A DNA stretch of 64,000 nucleotides from Pieris napi (GCF_905475465.1 NC_062247.1:11346001-11410000), one strand, 5' to 3'; counted from the stretch's first letter, positions 23,501 to 36,400 are shown. The notes: generated from the sequence alone by a model not told the origin. Numbers and translations are program-made.

Positions 23501-25537
23501 ATGAATAATAAATATTAAATTATAATATGATATTTCTTATTTAAGTTAATATTTAATCATTTCAGTGATATATGCCGTCAACGCCAAAGAAGTTTTAATT
23601 CAATCGCGCATATACGTTACACGCACACGCTTTATTTTTATTTTATTCACATGTACGAATACTAAAGTTCATGGACCTTTTGTGTACTTAACAGGTAATA
23701 AACATATTTTACAGGTCCTCCAAATGTTCTATGAAGGTCGTGAAGCATCCATGATACTGGTGCTCCCCAATGAAATCGATGGAATAATCCAGCTAGCGGA
23801 GAAATTACGAGACCCATCAGCAGTCGACAGAGCCATTTATAACATGTACTATAGACAAGTCCATGTCACAATTCCTAAGTTCAAAATTGAAACTACAACA
23901 AATCTGAGACTTGTTTTATCAAATGTAACTTATTATTTTCTAAAGTTTTTTAAACCTTGTGTTTTCTATAACGTTTTTAGATAATACTTAGTTGTTGTTG
24001 TATGTTGGCGAACATAATAATAACAAAGCCCGTTTATTATCTTGACAGTACAGTTTAGATTTGTAATATAAATTTTCTTTTTCTTGTTATCCTAATATCC
24101 TAACTTGCTTCTGTGCCATTGATCGGAACCCCTTCACGGGTAAAGGCCTCCTCCAGCTTTTTCTAAATAACTCTGTCTATTGCTTCCTTTCTCCATTCGC
24201 TTCCTACTAAAGCTTCTATATATTCTATCCACCTTCTTTCCCTTGTCCCTTTCGATATAAGGAACATTACACACAAAACCTTTGTTTTAAATTGTTACTA
24301 CATTAAATAATCTTCTGCTTACATTTTTATGGGCAATTAGAATAATCCAATTTAGAATTGAATATTTTTTCAGATGAACGTTACGAAACTATTTGTACCC
24401 GGACAAGCCCGTTTAAGTAAAATGCTAATGGAATGGGATGACTTATTTATAACTGATGCCATACAGAAGGCTTTCATTGAAGTCAATGAGGATGGCGCAG
24501 AAGCTGCAGCAGCCAACGGTAAGTCGCGATATAAATTATTATGACAATTAAAATATATAATTCTAATTCCATTTTGACTTAAATTGGTTAGTGAGTATGC
24601 TCACTGAGAACAAAGGATTGTAAGGAACAAAAACAAGTGCGACAAAGGACTGTTAATTAGTTAAAATAGAGCCTGTATGGCAGGGGTCCGACGGTCATTA
24701 AATATCGTGATCCAATACCATAATAACTGTCTCAGTATATATTGAATCAACTGGTGGGACTATAGTTTCAATAGATTGGAGCCTGGGTTACATTTTTCTT
24801 ATGTAACCTAAAGGACCGGCAACGCACTTGCAAGCCTACTGGCAACGGTCTATGAGCTGTATCAGTTGCTCAACTGCTCGTTTGCCCAATGTAACACAAA
24901 AAAAATATGACAGTTACTTTTTATGATAATAAATATGTTTTTATTGGATGTTACTGGCCTTGACTTATTATATTACACAACATTCTTTCAATAATTGTTC
25001 GATAATTTTCATATGTCCACAAGAGCTTCAAAATTATCGGGTATTTCCCGATAGGTTCGTTGCAAACAATTAATATAGTCGTCATGACGACTATAGTCGT
25101 TTGCAGGGAACCTTGAGGGAAATACCAGATAATTTTGAAGCTCGAGTGGTATTCGGGGGATTATTTTTCCGACCCAAATGTCGGCCAATAGAATTGCACC
25201 ATGAGACGAAATGTACAGTTAACAAATAAGAATATCATAATGAATAAAACAACTACTTAATACTTTTCTTGAAGCAACGACCAGAAAAAAATTTCACAAA
25301 AAATTTTCAGTATAATACCATGTGACGTCGAATGGTGCAATTCTATTGGCCGACATTAGGGTCGGAAAAATAATCTATTATATTTTATTATAATTCCAAT
25401 GTTTTGTTTCAGAATTTGATGGTATGACAGCCAGTCTTGACTCACAACCGCCGGTTACATTCTTTGCTAATAGACCATTTTACTTTGAAATAAGGGTAAA
25501 CGATATACCCATTTTTAACGGTGTTAAAGCTGAATAA
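14514..25537 (+). CDS. Serpin gene B1 (serpin-1-like), complete, 392 aa
   Basis: Complete nine-exon secreted serpin. Exons: 14514-14535, 15526-15614, 18156-18299, 19640-19843, 20289-20387, 22766-22906, 23715-23924, 24374-24518, 25413-25537 (1179 nt). The 22-nt first exon plus exon 2 encode the signal peptide MKLALFYLFSVAAVTIA; cleavage is expected near residue 17, followed by VNVPTDLKSGND. This start is chosen because it is the only ATG giving a signal peptide in phase with exon 2 and it is conserved in three copies. Serpin motifs NAIYFKGLW, SVTVPMMYQ, VTIPKFKIE and NRPFYFEI are all present. The hinge is EDGAEAAAAN (fully inhibitory type); the loop is EFDGMTASLDSQPPV. Exon 7 is the most divergent of the four (IQLAEK, YNMYYRQ) and ends AAT before the donor where the others end AAG. 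Intron 5 holds a piggyBac derivative and intron 8 a fold-back element. There is no ER-retention tail (ends KAE), so it is likely secreted to haemolymph. Confidence 0.93.
14630..14985. mobile_element. Related TIR element, B1 intron 1
   Basis: Left TTGAAGTGAAGCTT, right AAAGAAGTTTCACTTCTTA, then a GTGTACACTAGCACAC tail. No ORF. Confidence 0.45.
16490..16871. mobile_element. Related TIR element, B1 intron 2
   Basis: Left TTGAAGTTATACTTCTTTAG, right CCAAAGAAGTATAACTT followed by a second inverted copy of the same motif. Interior contains GATGCGCGCGCACCGTG. No ORF. Confidence 0.45.
17836..18035 (+). repeat. Same repeat, B1 intron 2
   Basis: Copy of the repeat at 222-415, with a few extra bases (GAAATGTAA) before the GGGCGGCGG stretch. 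It predates the serpin duplications because it occupies the same intron position in all four genes. Confidence 0.6.
18700..19594 (+). mobile_element. Same Jockey-like relic, B1 intron 3 (deleted form)
   Basis: Keeps a longer open middle part (NLLLNAKKTKCIKFSVKNAR, FLGITMD) that is frameshifted in the other copies, but lacks the C-terminal half: the sequence jumps from KKA directly to the 3' UTR near 19538. Catalytic FADD is FADV here too, so that loss predates the gene duplications. Confidence 0.75.
20522..21223 (-). mobile_element. B1-specific insertion, intron 5, with non-LTR 3' piece
   Basis: Absent from the other genes, where ACACCGGTCACCGGT is continuous. The minus strand of the right half (about 21120-21220) contains a stretch around CGCAATACAGCGAGGAAATG that resembles 3' ends of insect non-LTR elements. 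An (AT)n run lies near 20890. The left half has no recognisable product. Confidence 0.4.
21356..22595 (+). repeat. Same repeat, B1 intron 5, split by piggyBac element
   Basis: From CTAGCGGACCCGACAGACAT to the tail CGGTCCAGCCGTTCACGCAT followed by an AT-rich end. Interrupted at TTAA by the piggyBac derivative (21771-22405), a nested insertion. Confidence 0.5.
21771..22405 (+). mobile_element. piggyBac-family non-autonomous element
   Basis: Flanked by TTAA on both sides (21767-21770, 22406-22409). Left end CCCTGGAAAGATAGTCTGCG, right end GATTATCTTTCTAGGG, the classic piggyBac termini, with subterminal TTTACGCATG-type repeats. An internal relic at about 22110-22200 reads EILAALMQSDDELPCEDTDS then EVADHV and stop, resembling the acidic N-terminus of piggyBac transposase. 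The rest of the transposase is deleted. The other three genes have the uninterrupted sequence GATTACTTAACAAGG or GATAACTTAACAAGG. Confidence 0.9.
23183..23603. mobile_element. Same TIR element, B1 intron 6
   Basis: Shorter interior: the CGCCATCTAGTGG part is deleted. Left end GAAGTAAAACTTC, right end GAAGTTTTAATTC. Confidence 0.5.
24120..24258 (-). mobile_element. Same relic, B1 intron 7
   Basis: Shorter by the CCAAAACGAAGG part relative to A1. Confidence 0.5.
25010..25375. mobile_element. Double fold-back element, B1 intron 8
   Basis: B1-specific insertion of two adjacent inverted repeats. First: GAGCTTCAAAATTATC (25023-25038) pairs with 25128-25143. Second: arms of about 45 bp starting GATTATTTTTCCGACCC (25159) pair with the segment ending at 25375. 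No ORF. Looks like a MITE inserted beside or inside another fold-back element; family unknown. Confidence 0.65.
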
Positions 25538-25572
25538 TATTGAACTTGACTTGTAAAAGGTGACATGTATTT

Positions 25573-25578
25573 AATAAA
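25573..25578 (+). terminator. Poly(A) signal, serpin B1
   Basis: AATAAA 35 bp after the stop codon, conserved in all four genes. Confidence 0.7.
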
Positions 25579-26410
25579 GTGTCATTTGAAAATGTTGTTT
25601 TAAACAAGAAACGGATAACTTATATAATTATAGATAAGTCTTACCGCTGTGTTAGATTCCCGTATATCAAAAACGTGTTTGATTTTGACGTAAAATGCGA
25701 TTTCTTCGATACAAAGAGTCCCCTCGTAAAGCCGTAAGTGTGCTGTGATTGTGAGGAAGTTGCATAGATCTGTTTGCGCATTCTTAAGTTCTCAGGTCAT
25801 TTTTACACATGTATATCCTTTCTGTAACAAATCTTCATAAGTATCAGCTGATTATCCTCCTTGAATGTATGATGTTTGATAGCAAAAATAAAATAACACT
25901 CTGTGTTCTAATGTGGCACTCGGGGACTGCCGCGGTAAAGCTATTGCATAGCATTTTTTATCAACTTATGCAGTTATAATTATTTATTTATGCAGTATTT
26001 GTTTTTCTTTGATATTAATTCAAGTTTTTTCTTTGATATTATTTCAATCTACCACTCTACCAGACTCAGACTAAAATGTCTATATAGTCTGTCTCACTCT
26101 AACGCGTACCGGGTGCACCGGCCGCGCTCATGCTCACCTATATTACGTCATCGTGTGTAAGGTTTTTTCGTTACGGAATTTCTTGATTCGGTCGCCGCGC
26201 TCAAAGCCTGCGATAAAATCTATGCAATAGCTTAAAATTGCGCTTGCGAGGTTTAAACTTAACTTTAGATTATACTTGTATTACAAAAACTCTAAATTAT
26301 AATCAGGCCATCTCTCTTTATATAACTGTTATAAAACACCCAGCTTTCATTAAATATTATTCGTGTATGGTTTAAGTTAAGTATTTATATACCTAAAGTC
26401 TAAAGTATCA
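25579..26410. other. Spacer downstream of B1
   Basis: Conserved with the flanks of the other genes. No feature beyond shared spacer sequence. Confidence 0.5.
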
Positions 26411-26770
26411 GTGTTACAAGAATGTTTAAGTCTTCTTTTGCTTCCATTACTGGAGATGGGCGTCGGTTCCGTGAAGCGTGTTTTGTCCTATGCTAGATGC
26501 AGCAACTCTTTCGCAGTTGCAATACCCGTCCACTCCCAAAAAACCATAAGTTTTTCCTCCTACCAACACGCCGTTGATCCTGCATTTTACCCATTATTAT
26601 TAATTGAAGAAAGTGGTAGCGGTCATGACGTTAGAGACCTTCTGGATCCAGCCTGTACAAAGCATGGGACGATAACACCACATCACAAATGCTTCTAAGC
26701 GCCGGCAGGTATCTTCTTTTATTCTCCAAGCTTCACAGCCGTACAGAACAATAATTGGTCATAAGTCTAG
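26411..26770 (-). mobile_element. Same RTE-like relic, 3' of B1
   Basis: Lacks the NEKLLNQVGTC-like segment (about 45 bp deleted relative to A1). Confidence 0.6.
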
Positions 26771-28020
26771 AGTTAGTTAAATTATGCTAACACCTTTTTT
26801 AAGGTGATATAACTCATTTGTTACCATTACATAGACATGTTAAATTGTACGTCACCTCGAATATACAATGGCAATAGCCCCAGCCCGTGGCTACTATAAC
26901 ATTCACGTAGTCATTAGTGTGGACACAAATCATTGATGGACAGGACTCATTAGTCACCTGGCAATGAAGCCACATATAGCCAAATAGAATACGGTTTGAC
27001 AAAAACCACGTCGCCTCTTTTGTTATATCTAGCTCGTGTATTCCCTTTGTCTGCTAATTGCCCGTTAATTGTACTACCGTTAGACAAATGTGAAATTAAT
27101 ATATATTTATTTTCGCCATTAATAATTTAGTCTAGTCGACAAGTTGAAAATGGAACAAAATAGAGATACTGCTCTTAAAATTATGTGCGATAGCTCATTG
27201 GATCCGGAATGACGCCTAGAAAAATGTGCTAAAAGCGTGTATTAGCACATAAAAAATTGCAAAAGTTATACACAATTAAAGATGAAAAAATAATGGCATT
27301 TAGTTTTTTGCCAATATTTAATAAACTATTAATATTTAAGAAATTTCAAATAAAGATTCTGAAAGAGGAGGAAATTTCCAACAAAAAACTCCTGACTCCC
27401 AGAACTCTATCTCCATTATTTATAATGTTAATTTAACGCTGAAAATAGGTCTGCGCGTGACATTTTTAGGATTCGCGCGTGGCGTCAAAAGCGCCTTTAA
27501 TTAATTTATTTAAGGTATTGAATATTGTTTTTTAAATTTGAAAAAATTATGGTGTGTTCTGAACACTATAATTAATTTATTCCCGTTGAAAATTTTACTT
27601 AAAGTTAATTTTTCAACAAGTTAAATAATTATTAACAAACGAAATTTTCTCGAACGACCGTCTTAATTGTAAGTGAAAAAAAATGTTTAAATAATGGTCG
27701 TAAAAATATTTCGCTTTGTAGAGCCTTTCTTACATACATACTTAACAAGATCGTGCCATAAAAGTTAAAAAAATATTTATACTTTGTTTATAACATTTTT
27801 TTTACTTAAACAAAAACTTAATGTAATGTTGTTAAAAAAAATTTTTTTTTCTAAATCATCATATAATCGTTTTTTTATTAATACAAGATATTTATTGATT
27901 TGCAAAAAAAAAAATTCCCGCCATTTGTTGATAATTTTTTTTTTAACAAATTGAAAAATCAATATTTTAAAAAAAAAATTTACCACAACTTTATTACATT
28001 AAAAATTTTATGATATTTAT
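26771..28020. other. Spacer between B1 and A2
   Basis: 26771-27125 matches the B2 flank 58990-59355. 27140-28020 is unique, very AT-rich, with long A and T runs around 27830-27990. No gene supported. Confidence 0.5.
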
Positions 28021-28024
28021 TTAT

Positions 28025-28260
28025 TGTAAAAAGGCACACTAACGAAACACATACAAAAAAAAACTTACAGAGACAACACGACATACAAAAACACACATAT
28101 TTTAAGGAAAACTGATGTATGGGTTCGAGTGAAAAATATTGTAGTAGTAACGCATTTCTTAGGGCAGTTCTTGCCGCACACCACCACTAGGTATGTGGAA
28201 CCAGCTGAAACTGAATTATTTCTGAAACAATTCGACTCGGGGTACTTCAATAAAACTTAG
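28025..28260 (+). mobile_element. Non-LTR reverse transcriptase C-terminal relic
   Basis: The + strand reads RNAFLRAVLAAHHH, then MWNQLKLNYF-like and KQFDSGYFNKT across frames, the tail of Jockey/R1-type ORFs. A nearly identical copy lies at 42930-43165 upstream of B2. Confidence 0.45.
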
Positions 28261-29479
28261 ACTTGACCGACTGGCTTATATAAATTTTATAATGTAGAAA
28301 CAGTCATCTATCAAGTTTTTCATGAAAACGTGTATAAACACACAAAATATGGTTAATACAATCATAAACTTTCAGAAAATATTAGTATCAAAAAGTGAAT
28401 AGATAAATTTCTAGAGAGATTCAAACATTTATTACGAGAGGCGTGTGATGTGAAGTTTAGAGAAAGAAAAAGTCCCTGGACGCTATGGCAGGGGAGAAGA
28501 ATAGGTATATATAAAAAAAAAAACATTCATTACGCTCTCCTGAAAACCTCTCTATTTGACATGTCGCTTTAAACGTAGGGACCGTCGAAATGGTACGTTA
28601 TCTTATACATAGTTATCTTATATGCATAGTTTTTATATAGAATAACACAATCAATCATGATGGAAACAATAGCAGTCTTATCAGAGCGTGATAAATGCAC
28701 ATAAAAAGATTCTTCGAGATTGTATTAAAGAAACGACCGAATAACTAACTACACAATACACTTTACAGGGTCATAATGCGTTTAATAATGATAATTTTCT
28801 TATAATTTGAATTTTAATACATAGTTTATCTTTAATGAATTAAGAAAGTTTTAATACAATTTATAAAAACATATTTTTTTAATACTTATATGTATTTAGA
28901 AAAATTAGCTGTTTTGACTTATGAGAAGTCAGCCTGTGTGTTCCTATGTATTAAATAATGCAGCTGATACTTCTCAACACATTCTTTAATCAATGGTTAC
29001 TTAAGATGCTCAGAATAGGTTTCATGAAATCATCACAGTGGTTATATATCTAAAGCCGTTGATTTTCGTTCAATATTAAATTACAATAAGATTCTTTCGA
29101 CTTCGACTGACAGTTTTGCAAGGTCCTCTTCCTGATTTACCCTAAACCATCTTAACAACTTCCCTGTCCGATAAGTCATATATGAGTCACAGGAACGTTT
29201 TGGGATAAGTTCATGAGTCACAGGTGACTCATTTCTCTATACAGATTAAGGCACATCTTTGTTATGAACCTGGATGTATGGCAATAACCCTAAAGTTTTC
29301 AATTTAAAAAAAAACCAAATAATCCTAATAAGAACATGCAATAAATGAAACCCAAGTAAGTACTAAAGGCAATGTTTTATTCAAATAAAAGTTTTATAAA
29401 ATAAACTGTGTAATGTAACATATTCCCACAAATCGATACTTAGAATATTTATACATAAGAAAAAATAACAAAATCAAGC
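28261..29479. other. Spacer upstream of A2
   Basis: Shared almost base for base with 43166-44369 upstream of B2; the right half is also shared with 12230-12780 upstream of B1. No gene or RNA recognised. Confidence 0.5.
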
Positions 29480-29785
29480 ATGTTTCTCATTATACATTCT
29501 GAGCACTAAGATTTTTTACACTTTTCACTCAGTGTGTACTTGCTTCGCTTGACGAGTTACTAATCTCTCATTTTTCAATTTTACATAACACCCATTGCAA
29601 CATTGAAAATATTTCGAGGAAATTCTTGCAGGGAATGTCCAGAATTGCTTGAAGAAGCAATTGAAGTTCCTGAAGAGTTACGAGCTTGTGGGCTCAATCA
29701 TAGCTTTGTTGCTCAGTTAGCCCACAACGAAAGTCATAATAAATCATTGACCGAAAATGTTCACGAGTTGGGTTCATTTTCACGT
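29480..29785 (-). mobile_element. Same mariner relic, upstream of A2
   Basis: Same reading. About 700 bp between this relic and the endonuclease relic, present before B1 and B2, are deleted here (junction near 29800). Confidence 0.5.
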
Positions 29786-29799
29786 GTAACAAGAGTTTT

Positions 29800-30270
29800 A
29801 TACCATCAGCCTTCGCTATTAGATCTTATATTGACTTCTCGTCCAGGCTTCTATGAGGCCAGGCACCAAGCAGTGGTCGGAGGACCACTGCTTTGTGCCT
29901 ACCGTTATGGCAATTAGACGTCGAACCCGCCCGCAGTTTTCGGAATGCCGTCGTGTCTGGCATTACAAATCGCCCAATTGGGATGGCATGCGTTATTTCT
30001 TTGCAGCATACCCATGGTCACAAGTCTGCTTCAAGGGTCTTGACGCCATTGCTAAGTCTGTCGCGGATGTAGTGCTACAAGCAATGGAACTCTATATCCC
30101 ATTACCCATACTCTGTGGTTCCCATTCGTGGTAAATCTCGGCCATGGTTCGGTCATTCTTACAGAGAGGCTTCCCGTCTTAAGCAAGAGCTCTATAAGAA
30201 CTGGTCTCACACAGTGGCTATAAAGGATCTGTCCATAAAAAGAAATTTAACGCTACGATTGCCGTGACTG
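29800..30270 (+). mobile_element. Same endonuclease relic, upstream of A2
   Basis: Starts at PSLLDLILTSRPGFYE after the 700-bp deletion. A small local rearrangement near 29860-29885 (AGCAGTGGTCGGAGGACCAC, an imperfect palindrome) replaces the PxGSSDH segment. Confidence 0.7.
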
Positions 30271-30365
30271 CACGCGCGCAGCTCGCAAACTGCTCGCGAG
30301 CTGCACATTCGCGGCATATTAGCCAGATGTGGACGCACCCTATGGATTACTATCACGCATTGACA

Positions 30366-30375
30366 TATATTTAAA
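30366..30375 (+). promoter_or_regulatory. TATA-like box of serpin A2
   Basis: TATATTTAAA, 73 bp before the start codon, in the same context as in B1. Upstream at about 30278-30306 is the inverted repeat GCAGCTCGC / GCGAGCTGC, also intact before B1 (14352-14379) and broken by one base before B2. Confidence 0.5.
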
Positions 30376-30438
30376 GAGAGTAAACCTTTGTACAACAGGT
30401 TAGAGTGTGGCCGGCAAGAGGACGGGTCGACTGGCAGT

Positions 30439-33400
30439 ATGAAGCTCGCTTTATTTTATTGTAAGTTATTGTTTTTATCTAAAAAACATTTACTTAGTAT
30501 TTTTGGTTCAATTAACACCGAATAGTTTTAAGTTTATTTCTTTTTGTATTGCAGTGAAACTTCTTTATCGGCGTTGGAAAAAAATTTACCGTCACAGTTT
30601 TTGGTTGCGCGTCAGAGTTTTCCTTTACACGTTATCTTTTTCGTGTCCCTATGGTTGATTCGAAGAGATTCAAAGGCATTAATAGCATAAATATATAATA
30701 ACGATAACATTGATAGTAATAATTATATTACAATTAATGAAATTCTGTCATAATCTTAGTAGTAATAAGGTAAAATGAAATAATTTTATTATTTGTATTC
30801 ATGTCTATGATAATAAAGCCTTTTCTAAAACTTTATCTAATTTAACATTATTTAACCAATTTCTGTAAAGTTGCATATAGTAGATCATTATTTGAAAAAA
30901 ATAAGTTCATAAAGAAGTTTCACTTCTTATGTGTGTACTGTGTACACTAGTACACGCACACATTTTTGTTTTAAATAAAGTTTCTTTAATTTGATTATGT
31001 TATTGTTTGTTTATGTTTATGTTGGTTATGTTATTGTATACACTTTATCCACTATATTTCTTTTTTTATATTTTTTTAGTTTTTTTTTTTATATTTCTTA
31101 CACTTGAAGGAAGTAGGTAGGTTTCCCAAACTCCGAATATCAGTTATATGAGTCCCGGAAGCACAATGTCAAGTGTAATATGTTCAATACCCTGAATTAA
31201 TAGCCATTGAAGCGACGATTATAAAACCTTTTTTTAACCGGATTTTTTATTAAATTTTTTTTAACTCTTTAGTTTGTTAGGAAGTACTGTAGTTTTAAGC
31301 CCCAACGTTAGAACCCATAGTGTTTTTTTTATGTTTTCTGTAATTCTAGTAATTTATAATATATTAAGCAACAATAATAAAAAAAAAAATTACACTATTT
31401 TAACTAAACCATAATAATCTTGCTTCAAATGTACGTCTAATTAACGCTAATTTTTAATATTCAATTTCTAATATAGCTTTTAACTTCAATTTACCAAAAT
31501 TATGTTAACCTATGTTATCCAAAATTGAAATGAACTAAATATTGAGTGTTAAAATTCGCTAATATTTTTCAGTGTTTTCTGTGGCCGCCGTCACGATCGC
31601 CGTGGTACTACCGGGAGACCTCAAAAGGGGAAATGATGCATTTACATCGAGAATGTTTTATGTGAGTGTTTTATATATCTATATAATCTATTACGTAAAG
31701 AAATTATATATTTTCATAATAATTTATTTATTTATTAAAGTACGCCACATCATATATCAACAGTATATAATATGTTACAAGAAAATGAAAGAAATGTGAA
31801 TATTAATTAAAGTAGGCTATTATTATTATTATTCCGTTAAGGGTAATGAATAAACTTAAAAACTACTAAACTTTGAGAAAACATTATAAAAAATAAATAT
31901 CTAGTGGATTATAAAATTCTACTTGTAAATTAGTATACATTTTCCAGTCAGATCACCTAATGAGTAAAATGCATAACTCAGATAACAGTTATGGGTTTTG
32001 AAATGTAACGTCTGTGTAATTGATAATTATGCTTTTCTACTGTAATATCTTGAATTCAATATTTATATAAAGCTATTAATAGTTCGATCCTGGCTCATCG
32101 GGGTGCTAACATAATAGAGGATTTTTTCACTTTTCACTCACTTTGCTATGTAACGAATGAATGCAATGTAACCGTCGAAGAGAGTGCCTACGTCTGTCTA
32201 TACTCTCGGGGCGTAACTCCGACGATTTAGAAAATCGCCATGCTTATAAAGCTAAGCTAAGAAAGCCTGAGTGAGCCTGTAAAATGTACAGACTTGGCTC
32301 GTACAATAGGTCATCTTATACTCTAAATGATTTTGACATTTTGACAATTATTAGCATTGATAATAAAAAAAAATATTGAAGTTATACTTTTTTAGGCGCG
32401 TTATGAAAAATTTATGAGAGTGAAATTTTACGATGCGCGCGCACCGTGACACAAAATTAACAGAAGTTGAAGTTGCCCACGGAAGATGCTACGGCATTGG
32501 ACATAATTTTGACATTACTTAATTGTATTTAATTATTTGCATACAATCAAAAACTATTTTTATTAATGCCAAAGAATTATAACTTCTTACGCGCGTGTAC
32601 ACAAGTACACGCACCCTTTTTTAATTTGTTATGGACACCCTGACACGGTTATTTTTTTACTTAAACGGGTTTCCAAATCTTATACATTGTAATGCATTGT
32701 TATAATACATAAACACATTTATTCATATAGCTTATGCTAGATTTTGTTTTTATCGTATCTCATACAAGCTTCAATGTCTAAGATGTGTCGTGATGTATTT
32801 TTAGAATTCAATTAACTCCTATATAATAACCGTGTCCTTGCAATGTTAACTAAACTAAAACTAGCCATACCAACGAATTAATTATATATTATCTTCTGCG
32901 AGGACGGTTTCAAACCCACGCTATGAAGTTAAACATTGTGAGAAAATCAGCATTTCTGAGATCCATTAAATATAGATATACAGGTAAATAAAAGGATAAA
33001 TAAGACCTAAAAATCGGCGACTTTATTGAAATGGCTGATTTTTAAAGAGGAAACAATCATTTGGATGTATTTTGTAATGAAATATATTTTTAATTCAAAA
33101 CTTGACCGAGTTGTCCATGATTTGATTTACAGCGAAACAATTAGTATTACGTGTAGAAAGGCATTAAAAGCTTGTTATGTATTATTATATGATAATGAAA
33201 AGGTGTAGACCACATACGTACCGCAAATAGAAAACATGTCGTGCAATCTTAAAAATTAATTATATGTAGTAGTTAACTAGTGCATAGGCGTATATAGAGG
33301 GAGTTATGTGTTCCCCCAAGATGTTACCTGTGGATTCAAGACTTGACGCCTACGAAAAATAACAGAGACATCTCCCCTTAGAAAGTAACGGTTCAACCGA

Positions 33401-36400
33401 GCTCGTCTTTTAGTGTTTATAGTTCATAATTGAAGTAATAATTCAAATAGAATATAAATATTTTAATGTAGCCTTATTTTTATAATTACAAATAAATATT
33501 GTCTGTTGTTTATATTAAAAGCTAGACAGCCAAACCAGCTGCCCACTGCAGTATTTTCAAACCAATTCGACTTAGGGTCCTTCAAGAAAAGAGCGTATCA
33601 ATTTTTGAAAGGCCGGCAACGCACTTGCTTCTGGCACTGTCCTTGGGCGGCGGCATCACTCAACATCAGGTGGGCCTCCTGCCCGTTCGCCTACTATTAA
33701 AAAAAACTTCTTGAACGACTGACCATAACTATAAGCACTCGAAGCGTCGAGAAATGTAAATAATGAAATAACGACTGCTTTGCAGTTTATTAAAATACTA
33801 AATACGTTCTTTACAGGAAATAGTGAAGGAGAATCCACAACAGAGTATAGTGCTGTCAGGATACTCTGTACTGACCCCATTGGCCCAGCTCGCCTTGGCC
33901 TCTGAGGGTGAATCGCACGACGAACTTCTGAAGGCCATTGGCATGCCCAACGATACTGCGGTAAGTGAAGGCTATTCGAGGGATTCAAGTTTATTTTAAT
34001 TATATTTTATTTTTTTATTTATATAAGTTAAATATGTTATATTGAATCCACTTTTAAAGTATATTTAATAAAGAACATCACATATATACTGCATTTTCTA
34101 CAGTATAAGTAACAATCAATTCTAAAATATATGACTAAGTGAACATAAATTTTATTTAAAAAAAAATACACTTCTATTTTTAGTTTTTACTAGTATTTTT
34201 TTATTTAAAATACTCAATCTCTTAACAATGCTGCTATTATACTTCATTTTAAAGCTTTATTGTAAGACAAATTCAATGCAGATGTACTTACAGCCGTTAG
34301 TCGTGAATCGTCATTTAACAAGTCATTTAACTTTTAAGGTCCAGAGAGATCTGGAACCCAAAAAGATATTTCACGGCCTATGCTTCCTTATATCATTAAC
34401 TAAACTAGCATTTAAATGTACCGAAGTTCACAACATCATAAGATATAATCTACTGACTTCCTATTTACACGGTGGAACTCAGAAGGTTGAAGTGAATGGT
34501 AAGAGGTCCTTAGGGTTGGCAGTAGATATGGGGGTACCACAGGGCTCAATTCTTGGCCCTTTCCTCTTTCTTGTTTATTTTAATGATGTAACTTTTATGG
34601 TAGAGAAAAAACATTGGATAGTTTTGTTTGCTGATGTAATGTCCTTGATTTTTAAAATCAAACGACAAATAACGAATTTTGACGATGTGAACAACAACAA
34701 TCTTTGATTATCCAATGGTTTAGTATGAATAACTTTCAATTTAATGCAAAAAAGGAATAAATTTTGTGCAAAAAATGCAAGGGTTTTGGATACTAGACCA
34801 AAATAATAGATAAATGGTGAGGAATTGAATCTGGACAACTGTATTTCTTGGAATCACCATGGATTCAAAACTTCAGTGGTCCCCTCATATTAACGGATTT
34901 GAGAAGAGGCTTAGTTCTGCAGCCTACGCGGTTAAAAAAATTCACTCACTAACTGATGTCGATACAGCTGGACCAGTTTATTTTAGTTACTTTCATAGCT
35001 TAATGACTTATGGCTTATTATTATGGGGTCATGCTGCTGATGTCGAAACTATTTTCACCCTGCAGAAGACGGCCATTCGTGCAATCTATAATTTAAAATG
35101 TAGGGAATTTCTAAGAGATAAATTCAAGGAAATTAATATACTTACCTTTCCCTCGCAATATATTTATGTAAATGTATGTATACAAAAATAGTGATAAGTT
35201 TACTAGAATAGAACATACGCACAATGTTAATACTCGGAACAAACGCAGGCTGCAATTTCCCCGTATTCTAGATATCTAAAGTTAGTAATTCTTTTTTGGG
35301 AAAAGGATTAGTCTTCTTTAATAAAATCCCAGAGGCTATTTTATCTTTGCCTTTTAATAAATTTAAGAAATGTATTAAAGAAAAGCTGTGTAAAAAGGCT
35401 TACTATAATGTTAACGATTATCTAGTTGATAAAAGGGCCTGGGACTAGTGCTAGACAGGCTACTTCTAATTAATTTGCGATATTTGTTTTAAAATAAGTG
35501 TTGTTTGATGATTTGCTATTTTAAAAGAGTACCGAGAGTTTTTTCTCCGGCTTTTTCTCTCGGCCTACACCCTCTGTCTTATTGCCGATGAGTAGGGAAG
35601 CCTACAAATTCAAATTTAATGACGTGGAATAAGTGTTACATGTATCATATGTTCCATAATAAACATATTTTATTTTATTTTTATTTAATGCATCTTTCAT
35701 CTCAAAAGTTATGGTTTTTTTATAAATGTTTCAGATAATAGCTGCGTTTTCAAAGGCCAAAAGAAACTTAAAAACCATAAATGGAGTGGAACTTAAAACA
35801 GCAAGTAAAATATACGTCACGTCCAAATCTGAAGTATATGAAAACTTTGCAACGACCATCCGTGACGTGTTTGATTCCGAATTCAAAAATGTAGATTTTA
35901 CTCAAGCACAGAAAACCGCTAACGAAATCAACGCTTGGGTAATAAATACATTTAACAACAATAATTTCAAAATTCTAAACTATCATTATTTAGACATAAA
36001 TTTTAAATTTTTCTGCCATAGTATAGTTTAATAAATTTTTTTTATTTCTTAGAAACACCTTTTAATACGGGTTTTTCATTAATTTTTGTTTAGAATTATA
36101 GTGCCTCTCTCTCTCTATCTCTCGTAGATTTTCTATACACATTTGGCAGCTGTAGTGGTTAGATAATTGATTTTTCTGCCAGGACATATAGTCAGATTTT
36201 TTTTATTTTTTTGGCAGAGGTTTGGGTAAATGCTGGTAGCATTAGGTAGTCAGCCTAAAATCTATTAATCCATACAAGCTTACAATGCAATTAAAATCGT
36301 TATCTCTTTGTGAATTTCATACAAAAATGAACATGTTGCAATTGGGTTAACACAAACATTAATTACAGGTTGAAGAACAAACGAATAAAAAAATTAAAGA

